Positions 1-6,844 of a stretch of 19,629 bases of DNA are shown piece by piece (position 1 is the first letter of the stretch; each line of letters begins with the position of its first letter). The DNA comes from an uncultured Taibaiella sp. Lineage in GTDB: Bacteria; Bacteroidota; Bacteroidia; Chitinophagales; Chitinophagaceae. The position numbers were made by a program, and so were the translations under genes. The notes under the pieces were generated by a model. The model was not told the origin of the DNA and ran no database searches. It saw nothing but the letters and a program-made list of their open reading frames with translations. The stretch lies in contig CAMPJV010000012.1 of assembly GCA_946886975.1 (NCBI GenBank), forward strand, positions 1-19,629, written 5' to 3'.

Positions 1-2346
1 CAGGGGATTTGCTGTTGAGATATTTGGTGTCGTATAATTAAGAGCAATCCCGGTTGGTGGGTTAGGATCGGTAGGAAATTTGCCTGTAGAGTCTGATAGC
101 ACCGGTCCATAGGTTGGTCCGGTCTGAGATTTGGAAAGAGCAGTAAACTCCTGTCTATTTTCATTGATTTGTATGATATTCCCGAACGTCATCGAAAATC
201 CGCCAAATATCGAGAGATTGGGAGCTACATAGTATTTGAGCATCAGAGGTATCTCAATTTCCCAATAGTTTTTTTCCTTTACGGCTTGTCCCAAAATAAT
301 GGAATCATAGGCATTATGATAAGTATATCGCCTTACTAACACAGAATCACTAGCTCCAGGCTGACTTGGTGAATAAGTTGAGTCGTTAAAAGTTACGGAT
401 TGACCAGTTAGCCTATGATAAGCCCGAGTTGCACCAAATATAGCAGGCTTGTTGATCTGGTTGTACTTAACGCCCGGTTGCACGGCCAGCCCCACTCTTG
501 GCGATAAATTCCATTGAAGGAACGGTGCTACAACAAAGTTGTTGGTAGTTATTTCGCTAAACCCTCTGTCATACCCAGCCTTAATTCCGCCTTCCACTTT
601 CATCTTATTAAAGTTCCTCTGCTTGCGCTGACGTTCCGCATTCCCACCACCTCCGCCACCACCGGATGGTGCCGGAAGGCCCGGTTCGTCATCATCAGTA
701 GTTGCAGTTGGCGTTGTCTCCGTCTCATCCTCCGCTTCCAGGGCAGACATATTCAAAACGATGCCGTCCTCATTACGTTCATAAGCTTTTTTGGCTGGTT
801 TCGCTGCTGGTTCAGCCTTTGCAGTCTGGATTGACTTTGCCTTCGCTCCACTGTTTGTAGATGCATTATTAGTGACAGGTTCCGGTGTTGCCGCCTTATT
901 AGCTTCAGAGCTCAGACTTATTTCCTTATTCTTGTTAGGCTCCGGAGTTACAAGTATGGGTGTGCCCTTTGCACTTGTAGATGAAACTTCAATGGGCTTT
1001 CCTTTCGATTGTTCCGGTGTTATGCTAACGGGGTTGCCACTGCTCTTTTCCGGTGTCACAGCGATTGGCTTAGCTTTTGCTACCTCAGGCTCCAGCAGCA
1101 CAGGCTTGCTCGCGGTCTTCTCCGCAACTGGCTTGGTCGGTTGTTTAATTTCTAAAGCTGGGTTTGGCGTAGCCGTTGACGTGTTTGCCGTAGTTGTTGT
1201 AGGGCTAGTCTTTTTATCCTTCGCATCAGGCACAGGCACCGCATTAATGCTCTTACCATTGGCGTTCTTCGGCTGTGATTCCTTAGTGTTATTCGCTTTA
1301 GCAACAATCTCCTTCGTAGGGTCGCCCATCTTATTCGTTCCTTCAGCCGTCGCGCTCTTCGCTGTTTCCTGTATTAATGCTTTTGTGTTCTTCTGCTCTT
1401 TACCGGCATCGGCGGCATTCGGCGTCTCTCCCCCTTGCGTAGTCTCTGTCTGGGTGTTATTGTTCACCTTGGCATTCGCACTCGACGTACTATTTTCAGC
1501 AGTACCTGTGGCGGGATTATTATTGCTATTGGCAGTAGCCACAGCTTCAGCGCCCGCCTTCGTCTTAGTCGCTGCACTGGTTGTGGCGGTGACATTAGCA
1601 GTCGTCTTCTTGTTTAGTGCAGTAGCGTTCTTGGTATTGGTTGTAGTTCTCTCAGTTTCGCCTCCATTCTCTGCAGAGGTGACACCCTGGGTATTGGCCG
1701 AAGCGTTGGCTGCCGTAGCACCTTTATTCGAAGCTGCTTTAGTCTTATTCGTTCTTTTAACAGAAGCAGTCCTGGCATTCGTACTTGTCTTCTTCTCCGT
1801 TACATTTTCGTTATCACCTTTAGTTCCTGCGTCCTCATTTCCTTTCTGGGCCTTCTCTTTACTCACGCCACTGCCTTCACTATTTTCACTTGCTGCCTTA
1901 TCCCATACCTTCAACGCCTGCTTCTTCTTTGTGCCTCGGGTTTCCGATTTGCTCGTCCCCGGTGCGTCTGGCGTTTCGTTCATCGCCGTTTCAGTCCCAT
2001 CATTACTGCTGCTCGGAGTTCCGGCTTCTGTTATATTCGTATCTGTCGCCGTAGTCGAAGGCGTAGCTCCGGAAGGCGCGCTTCTCTCCACATTTTCATT
2101 TAAAGGCTTCCTCTTCGATGTAGTCTTTTCTAGCGACTTGTTGATAATAAAATACCCCACAATACCCAGCAGCGCCAGCAATAGCAGTATCCACAGCCAC
2201 CTTCTCGATGGTTGCTCTGCTACCGTTGCTTCAGCGGCAGGCAATCTCTGTTCCAGTGAGGTCCACACGCTGGCCGGCGGTGTCTCCCGGTAGTCGTTTA
2301 GTCCTTCCCGGAACAGATCATCAATATGTTTACTGCGGTCGTCCAT
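1..2346 (-). CDS. Dual-membrane-spanning anti-sigma-like protein with C-terminal outer-membrane beta-barrel (3' end missing)
   Basis: The frame is open from an ATG at 2344-2346 to the window edge (782 codons, no stop), so the C-terminus is missing. Residues 1-48 form a short charged tail containing PPASVW followed by LEQRL; I recall this 'PPxxVWxxL' pattern from many Bacteroidota proteins encoded beside ECF sigma factors. Residues about 50-68 are one hydrophobic helix (LWILLLLALLGIVGYFII) preceded by two Arg. Residues about 70-580 are a low-complexity Thr/Ala/Asn/Lys/Glu linker with four 12-residue repeats (426-473) and seven Gly in a row (562-568). From about 582 (MKVEGGIKAGYDRGF) the sequence alternates like a porin-type beta-barrel. 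The gene begins 8 nt after the stop of the ECF sigma gene, so the two are surely co-transcribed. Inference: the tail holds the sigma factor, the helix sits in the inner membrane, the linker crosses the periplasm and the barrel sits in the outer membrane, as in the Dma anti-sigma factors described in Bacteroides. Sigma binding itself is not visible in the sequence. Confidence 0.85.
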   Translation of the reverse strand, partial: MDDRSKHIDDLFREGLNDYRETPPASVWTSLEQRLPAAEATVAEQPSRRWLWILLLLALLGIVGYFIINKSLEKTTSKRKPLNENVERSAPSGATPSTTATDTNITEAGTPSSSNDGTETAMNETPDAPGTSKSETRGTKKKQALKVWDKAASENSEGSGVSKEKAQKGNEDAGTKGDNENVTEKKTSTNARTASVKRTNKTKAASNKGATAANASANTQGVTSAENGGETERTTTNTKNATALNKKTTANVTATTSAATKTKAGAEAVATANSNNNPATGTAENSTSSANAKVNNNTQTETTQGGETPNAADAGKEQKNTKALIQETAKSATAEGTNKMGDPTKEIVAKANNTKESQPKNANGKSINAVPVPDAKDKKTSPTTTTANTSTATPNPALEIKQPTKPVAEKTASKPVLLEPEVAKAKPIAVTPEKSSGNPVSITPEQSKGKPIEVSSTSAKGTPILVTPEPNKNKEISLSSEANKAATPEPVTNNASTNSGAKAKSIQTAKAEPAAKPAKKAYERNEDGIVLNMSALEAEDETETTPTATTDDDEPGLPAPSGGGGGGGNAERQRKQRNFNKMKVEGGIKAGYDRGFSEITTNNFVVAPFLQWNLSPRVGLAVQPGVKYNQINKPAIFGATRAYHRLTGQSVTFNDSTYSPSQPGASDSVLVRRYTYHNAYDSIILGQAVKEKNYWEIEIPLMLKYYVAPNLSIFGGFSMTFGNIIQINENRQEFTALSKSQTGPTYGPVLSDSTGKFPTDPNPPTGIALNYTTPNISTANPL
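928..1071 (-). repeat. Four 12-residue tandem repeats in the periplasmic linker
   Basis: Residues 426-473 of the envelope-spanning protein read as four consecutive 12-mers: KPIAVTPEKSSG, NPVSITPEQSKG, KPIEVSSTSAKG and TPILVTPEPNKN. Position 2 is always Pro, positions 3 and 5 are aliphatic, and TPE follows in three of the four. The third copy has diverged (SST in place of TPE). The repeats lie near the barrel end of the linker and look like an extended, proline-stiffened spacer. I know no named domain for them. Confidence 0.75.
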
Positions 2347-2354
2347 TTTGTGCT

Positions 2355-2942
2355 TTACCTCAACGTTATTTTCTCTTTTAGTCTCCGTCGCGCATCGTTC
2401 AGATGCCACCGACAGTTATTTTCATTCAGCCCCAGGTGTTCCGATATCTCTTTATGGGACAGCTGCTCAAATACAAAAAGGTTAAATACAGCCCTTTGCG
2501 TCTCAGGTAGCCCATGCACCAGTTGCAATAGTTCCTTATAGCCCATTTTCCCAATAACATCCCCATCCACATGCACGTCAGTAGTCTCTATCTCCACTTT
2601 GTAAGCAGGCTCCTTCTTAATGTACTTACGGAAGTTATCAGTGATCGTGTTGATGACAATACGACGCATCCACCCTTCAAACGAACCTTTGAAGGAATAG
2701 CCGCTCAGGCCGGTCAGTATTTTATAGAATGCGTCATTCAGTATTTCATCCGCCTGCCCGGTATTATAGACATAACGTTTTACCATACCATAGAGTAAAG
2801 GAGCATATTTGTCATACAGCTTCTTCTGGGCTAGCCTGTTCTGGGCAATACAATCCCTTATCAGGTCTAAAGGGGGTTCTTGACCTGGGGCAGGGCTACT
2901 TCCGGAAGTTTGCTGATGCAGTATGTTATCCTTTTCGGACAA
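2355..2942 (-). CDS. ECF-family RNA polymerase sigma-70 factor
   Basis: This 195-residue protein has the two domains of an ECF sigma factor. Region 2 spans about residues 38-107 (KLYDKYAPLLYGMVKRYV, then DEILNDAFYKI and the tryptophan-containing FEGWMRRIVINTITDNFRKY). Region 4 spans about 138-190 with a helix-turn-helix (LSHKEISEHLGLNENNCRWH). It directs RNA polymerase to a specific set of promoters, and its length is normal for the family. The start is unusual: the first possible codon is TTG (2940-2942), an in-frame TAG lies two codons upstream, and there is no ATG before region 2, so TTG is the best start. The anti-sigma-like gene follows after 8 nt and is its likely regulator. The ECF type is clear; its target promoters are not visible. 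Confidence 0.93.
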   Translation of the reverse strand: MSEKDNILHQQTSGSSPAPGQEPPLDLIRDCIAQNRLAQKKLYDKYAPLLYGMVKRYVYNTGQADEILNDAFYKILTGLSGYSFKGSFEGWMRRIVINTITDNFRKYIKKEPAYKVEIETTDVHVDGDVIGKMGYKELLQLVHGLPETQRAVFNLFVFEQLSHKEISEHLGLNENNCRWHLNDARRRLKEKITLR

Positions 2943-3105
2943 GTGCTAAACGTTTACCAAAGGCTCTTAATTCTTTGTTCTTACTTGATGACGAACATTC
3001 GGAAGGAAATGTTAGTGCAACGGGCTAAATTTTTTTAAAGGTTGGGTCATCTGCCAAAGTTTTTTTTCCTCCGGCTGGTTAAAGCTATCTATTAGGTGCC
3101 AAACC

Positions 3106-3762
3106 TCATAACATATCATTGCTGTACAGATACATAAGCAGGCACAGTAGCAGCGTAACACCCAGCACGATCAGGGGCAGATACTTGTCTCCTCTCATCT
3201 TTTTTCTCCTCTCCTCTTCCGCAAAGGCTATTGTCTGCCGCATCAGGTTATCATTGCCCGCCATCATCCCCAGCCTTGATACTATTGCGGGGTAATACCT
3301 ATAATCCAGTTTCCTTATCGAGCTAATGATCTCCTCCAGGATCTGACGGTTCGTCTGCTGTTCCTGCTCCTGCTGCAACACCCCAAGGTGCGAGTCCGAC
3401 AGCAGCAGAAGCACGTATTCACTAACGGCTTTGTGGTTCATCGTATAGCTGTCCAGCCCCGCCATATGACTGCTTAATTTCCTTGCCTCCTTCAGCAGCC
3501 ACTCTCCTGATATGATCATCGGATCCTTTCGGCTGCTTAACCCCGCGAAGTATCTCTCCTCGTCATATATTTTCCTCTTTTGCTCATCCCCAAGCACCTT
3601 ATATGCCTCCTGTATCTCCCTGAAGTGACTCGCGGTGAAGCCGCTGTCCAGGTTCTTGTCCGGGTGATATTTATGCGCCAGCACCCTATAGGCTTTCTTC
3701 ACTTCCCCCAGCGTTGCCGTAGAAGCTATCCCCAATGTTCTATAATGATCTTTTAGCCCCAT
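3106..3762 (-). CDS. Tail-anchored J-domain (DnaJ-like) protein
   Basis: Residues about 5-68 form a J domain (DHYRTLGI, then KKAYRVLAHKYHPDKN, then FREIQEAYKVLGDEQKRKIYD) with the catalytic HPD triad at 33-35. This stimulates ATP hydrolysis by a DnaK-type Hsp70. There is no Gly/Phe region, zinc finger or substrate-binding domain, so it is not a full DnaJ. Residues about 80-190 are mostly helical and charged and I recognise no domain there. The C-terminus is one transmembrane helix (about 194-213, YLPLIVLGVTLLLCLLMYLY) with only about five residues behind it, so the J domain would sit on the cytoplasmic face of the membrane and recruit Hsp70 there. It lies 163 bp upstream of the ECF sigma gene on the same strand, so co-expression is possible but not shown. 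Confidence 0.9.
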   Translation of the reverse strand: MGLKDHYRTLGIASTATLGEVKKAYRVLAHKYHPDKNLDSGFTASHFREIQEAYKVLGDEQKRKIYDEERYFAGLSSRKDPMIISGEWLLKEARKLSSHMAGLDSYTMNHKAVSEYVLLLLSDSHLGVLQQEQEQQTNRQILEEIISSIRKLDYRYYPAIVSRLGMMAGNDNLMRQTIAFAEEERRKKMRGDKYLPLIVLGVTLLLCLLMYLYSNDML

Positions 3763-3882
3763 CTGGTATTCCCACCAACTAAAATAGATATTCTCTTGCT
3801 TTTGCCCTCTCCTCTTGTCAGTCTGTTCTTACCTGCACTACCGGTTAGCCCCTGCCTCGCCCTTGCCTCTCGACCGGTTTTT

Positions 3883-3959
3883 ATACGGAGTAAATACGGG
3901 ATAAATACGGGATAAATACGGGGTAAATACGGGGTAAATACGAAGTAAGTACAGAGTCG
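3883..3959. repeat. Tandem array of seven 11-bp repeats
   Basis: On the plus strand the units are ATACGGAGTAA, ATACGGGATAA (twice), ATACGGGGTAA (twice), ATACGAAGTAA and a diverged GTACAGAGTCG. They are contiguous with no spacers. The period of 11 is not a multiple of three and no reading frame uses it, so the array is non-coding. It lies about 120-200 bp upstream of the J-domain gene start. The period is close to one helical turn, so the A/T-rich TAAATA segments all fall on one face of the DNA. It may be a minisatellite, curved DNA or a cluster of binding sites; the sequence alone does not decide. Confidence 0.9.
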
Positions 3960-4066
3960 CCGCGCTTGGCCATAGGCTCTTACATGCGTCTGCTTAGGTG
4001 GAACACAGCCTTACCCTGCTCTTTCCTCTTCCGCATACCTGTTGCTCCGGCAAATCTTGAGGGCAT

Positions 4067-4092
4067 AAAAAAAGCCCCGCGGTTGCGGGGCT
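4067..4092 (-). terminator. Rho-independent terminator of the 77-aa gene
   Basis: The plus strand has seven A (4067-4073), then AGCCCCGC, loop GGTT and GCGGGGCT. Read on the minus strand this is an 8-bp, nearly all-GC stem with a 4-nt loop followed directly by seven T, a textbook intrinsic terminator. It lies about 42 nt after the stop of the small minus-strand gene at 4135-4368 and would end that transcript before the repeat array. Confidence 0.92.
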
Positions 4093-4134
4093 GAGTTCTC
4101 TCTCTCCTTTTAAATGTCTTTTATATAGCCTCTT

Positions 4135-4368
4135 TCAATGCTTACGGCCTTTTTCCTGCACAGGCTGTTGCTGTACTGGTATGAGCGCAGGCTTCATAAA
4201 ATGGTAAGGAGTAATTGCTACTCCAAGATTCCTCCATCGTGGAAGCATCTTCGGGGTAACTGGTCTGTAAGCACGTGCCATGTGAAGGTGATCCATCACG
4301 GAAGCCAGTTGCTGCAGACCTGAATTAATTGTTTGATTAACTACACGGCGTAGAGACTTCATATACAT
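4135..4368 (-). CDS. Small hypothetical protein (77 aa)
   Basis: I do not recognise this protein. It has no signal peptide or membrane helix. It is basic, with an amphipathic N-terminal part (MKSLRRVVNQTINSGLQQLA), a central RPVTPKMLPRWRNLGVAITP segment and a Gln/Pro/Lys tail (VQQQPVQEKGRKH). A second in-frame ATG two codons in (4360-4362) is an equally good start. The main support for a real gene is its setting: it lies on the same strand as its neighbours, is preceded by an AT-rich 173-bp gap suited to a promoter, and is followed about 42 nt later by a strong terminator that serves no other gene. A non-coding RNA ending at that terminator is the main alternative. Confidence 0.55.
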   Translation of the reverse strand: MYMKSLRRVVNQTINSGLQQLASVMDHLHMARAYRPVTPKMLPRWRNLGVAITPYHFMKPALIPVQQQPVQEKGRKH

Positions 4369-4541
4369 ACTGCCACATTTCCTGGGGCCGGTTTTTTACT
4401 TTCGGGAATACACAAATTTCATTAAAATTTTCCAAACTAAAAGGTTAATTCGCTGTAAAAGAACAGATTTTATATCCTTTAATTCCTACAATATAATCCA
4501 TCCCTTTTTACTAACCAAATATTAATGATCGTCGCGTACGT

Positions 4542-6749
4542 CTAATGCTGCACCACGATCCTCACCACTCCTGCTTTTCCTGATTCACCCGTGATCTTCA
4601 CAAAATAAACGCCGTTCGCCAGCTGGCTGGTAGCAATAGTCTTTTTAGTCTCCGAGTCAGCGCTTGCATGGATCACAGATTGTCCCAGCATATTCAGGAT
4701 GTCTATCTCCATCTCTTGCTGCTCTGTTCCCCAGTCTATCACAAGCTCATTATTTACCGGGTTCGGGTACACCTTCACGTTTTCCAAAGAGAACCCGCCA
4801 ATGCTCAATAACGATACATTCAGAACGTTCGACTTATCTGACGCACATCCCGTCCCGGTGGCCTTTGCATAGTGGTTGCCCGGCTCGATCGGATGATACG
4901 TCTGGCTAGTCGCTCCTGGTATTAACCCGTTCGGGCCAAACCACTGCACTGGCGACACGCTTGCTACCAGGTCACCGTTCACAAACGAGATCACTGGTGC
5001 CGGCAGCCCCGGAAGGAAGCTTACGGTATGTCCGTTCGATCTTATAGTATCAGGGGTATTACAAGTTGTGTTATTTACTACGGTCATGCTGGTCACCACG
5101 TCCCCGCTCTGCAGGTTGGTAGGGTTCCATGTTGGCCCTGCTGCTGCAGGAACTCCGTTCACCAGCCAGGTAATGGAACTGCTGCCTGGCACATTAGTGG
5201 TTGTGGCCACAAAAGAGATCACTGAATCCTGACAGCCTGGGAAACCAGAGGTGATACTGCTCACCAGCGTTGCTCCTGTAGACGGCTTAATGGTCACTAT
5301 ATAGTCTTCTGCCTGCCCTGCAACAAGGCTCCCGCATGGGGTAGGAGGGGGTGCCGTGGTCAGGTCGCTAATGATACGCATCCTCAGTGCCTGGCACACC
5401 ACTGGTCCTGTAGCCGGAATGTTCACCGTTCCGGTGTGAACCTGGTTAGCTGTCGCTCCTGCATGGAAGTACACCAGCTCCGCCGGATCCTGGAACTGCC
5501 CGTCATTGTTGTAGTCTATATATGCGCTCACATTCTCAGGCTGAGGGCCGGTCGTTACGCTGATCGGATAGCTCGTCCCGAGATATACTTCTGTGTTGTG
5601 CGTACAAAAGTTGTCTACATGTATACCCTCGGTGTTAAATCCTCCTGAGGTCCTCGTCATGTTGTTAAAGCTCACCTCTTGTGGTCCCACGTTAGCAGGG
5701 CTGCCTGGGTTCATTGCCGTAGGGATGCATTGTGAAGGCAGCGCTGGTTGTGGCGCATTCACTCCGCCGTCCGACACCATTAAGCTCGCCCGGTTATTCA
5801 GCAGGTTCCATAATACTTTCTCTCGCTGGCCAGCCGTAAATCTGTCCCTGCAGCCTTGAGTGTAGCTCATAAAGCTGAACTGAGTGTTGTTCAGGGGAGT
5901 ATTAGTGCATGGGTTGATCACATCGGTACAGGTAATGCCTCTCTTATGAGGCTCAGTGTCACAGATGCCGTCTCCGTCCAGCAGACAGTCTACATTCGGT
6001 GGACAGTCCACACCGCCATTATCGCCTTCAAAGGTGTGCGGCAGTCCCATTCCGTGTCCAAATTCATGGACCAGGGTAGAATATCCCGCCTGCGCGTATG
6101 CGGCAAGGATCACAGTGCCATCTATAGAGGGACCTGCGCCGGGATAATAGGCATATCCCGCCACACCTGGATCGTCTATCTTGTTTACCACCCACACGTT
6201 GTAATATTGGTCGTTTGGCCACAGGCTCAAAGCTTTCACATCCACGTCAGACGCTCCCGGGCTGCCTATTCCGCCAGAGGCATAGCCTGACAGCACAGTA
6301 CCATTCACCCTGTTTATGCCGTTCGTCGGCTTGCAGTCCGGATCCCTCGCAGCCAGTACAATTTTGAAGGGTATTCTCGATCCTCCGTTGGAAGTGTTCG
6401 GGTAGGCCGGCCAGATAGCCTGGTAGGTCTTGTTCACATAGTCCACAAGATCCATCAGCTGAATGTCTGTTGGGTTATACGCCGATCCGATCGGACCGCC
6501 GGTATGCACCACATGTATCACCATCGGTATCTCGTAAACCGTGTCGTTGCCGTTGATCAGCAGACGGGCGCTCTCCTTCATTTGGTTGAAGTTCACCCAG
6601 TCCTGAGTCATTTTCTGAACCCGCTGCTTGTAGACGGGGTCATTCTGCATTTGTTGCTTGTGGCGTTTCTCAAAACCACACAGCTCCTGCGCATGTACTA
6701 TTGGCGAGAAAGCAAATAGTAGCGCAATGGAAGTAATAATTCTCCGCAT
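4542..6749 (-). CDS. Secreted M43 (pappalysin-type) zinc metalloprotease with T9SS sorting domain
   Basis: This 735-residue protein starts with a signal peptide (cleavage probably after VHA-20). The zinc site is HEFGHGMGLPH at 228-238, matching HExxHxxGxxH with ligands H228, H232 and H238 and base E229. A Met-turn follows (FSFMSY, M294). Cysteines are frequent between the zinc site and the Met-turn, as expected for M43 enzymes. Residues about 380-486 contain a GEVED-type module (AYIDYNNDGQF, then GQAEDYIVTI). Residues about 495-645 look like Ig/PKD-like beta modules. The C-terminus (about 655-735; KVYPNPVNNEL to GVYFVKITGESGKAGVVRIV) is a Por/T9SS type A sorting domain. The product should cross the inner membrane by Sec and the outer membrane by T9SS, then be released or anchored, and would digest extracellular protein. 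Its substrate cannot be told. Confidence 0.95.
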   Translation of the reverse strand: MRRIITSIALLFAFSPIVHAQELCGFEKRHKQQMQNDPVYKQRVQKMTQDWVNFNQMKESARLLINGNDTVYEIPMVIHVVHTGGPIGSAYNPTDIQLMDLVDYVNKTYQAIWPAYPNTSNGGSRIPFKIVLAARDPDCKPTNGINRVNGTVLSGYASGGIGSPGASDVDVKALSLWPNDQYYNVWVVNKIDDPGVAGYAYYPGAGPSIDGTVILAAYAQAGYSTLVHEFGHGMGLPHTFEGDNGGVDCPPNVDCLLDGDGICDTEPHKRGITCTDVINPCTNTPLNNTQFSFMSYTQGCRDRFTAGQREKVLWNLLNNRASLMVSDGGVNAPQPALPSQCIPTAMNPGSPANVGPQEVSFNNMTRTSGGFNTEGIHVDNFCTHNTEVYLGTSYPISVTTGPQPENVSAYIDYNNDGQFQDPAELVYFHAGATANQVHTGTVNIPATGPVVCQALRMRIISDLTTAPPPTPCGSLVAGQAEDYIVTIKPSTGATLVSSITSGFPGCQDSVISFVATTTNVPGSSSITWLVNGVPAAAGPTWNPTNLQSGDVVTSMTVVNNTTCNTPDTIRSNGHTVSFLPGLPAPVISFVNGDLVASVSPVQWFGPNGLIPGATSQTYHPIEPGNHYAKATGTGCASDKSNVLNVSLLSIGGFSLENVKVYPNPVNNELVIDWGTEQQEMEIDILNMLGQSVIHASADSETKKTIATSQLANGVYFVKITGESGKAGVVRIVVQH

Positions 6750-6763
6750 AATGTTCAGTTGAA

Positions 6764-6791
6764 TAGTAGCAATTTACTGATTGATCTACTA
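6764..6791. promoter_or_regulatory. Imperfect inverted repeat upstream of the metalloprotease gene
   Basis: TAGTAG-CAAT pairs with ATTG-AT-CTACTA across a 6-nt centre (TTACTG), giving 6 + 4 bp with a 2-nt bulge. It ends about 14 bp before the protease start codon on the minus strand. There is no T run on either side, so it is a poor terminator for the permease gene. It could be an operator or a 5' leader hairpin near the ribosome-binding region. Confidence 0.35.
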
Positions 6792-6844
6792 TAAGACAAG
6801 CTTTCACCTGCTAAGGTTGGAAAGAAACCTGCTGAATCCCCTTT

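Larger units (their letters stand above)
3763..4134. other. Gene-free intergenic stretch (372 bp)
   Basis: I see no convincing coding region between the J-domain gene and the small gene ending at 4135. The stretch holds the seven-copy 11-bp repeat array (3883-3959) and the minus-strand terminator (4067-4092), both listed separately. ACCGGTT occurs twice (around 3840 and 3874). Any promoter for the J-domain gene should lie here, but no perfect TAnnTTTG box is present on the minus strand. Confidence 0.6.

Noticed and set aside
791..2293. A 500-codon plus-strand open frame that translates into a very hydrophobic, membrane-like protein
   Set aside because: It lies wholly antisense to the Thr/Ala/Asn/Lys linker of the envelope-spanning protein. 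The linker's codons rarely give stops in this antisense frame and read as Val/Leu/Phe/Ala there. The minus-strand frame continues beyond it into a clear barrel and follows the sigma gene by 8 nt.
3838..3882. Two ACCGGTT copies, the second followed by five T, as a plus-strand terminator
   Set aside because: The loop would be about 30 nt, the stem only 6 bp, and no plus-strand gene precedes it.
5856..6290. A 144-codon plus-strand frame inside the metalloprotease region
   Set aside because: It is antisense to the catalytic domain of a clear M43 protease with intact motifs, and its translation shows no recognisable feature.
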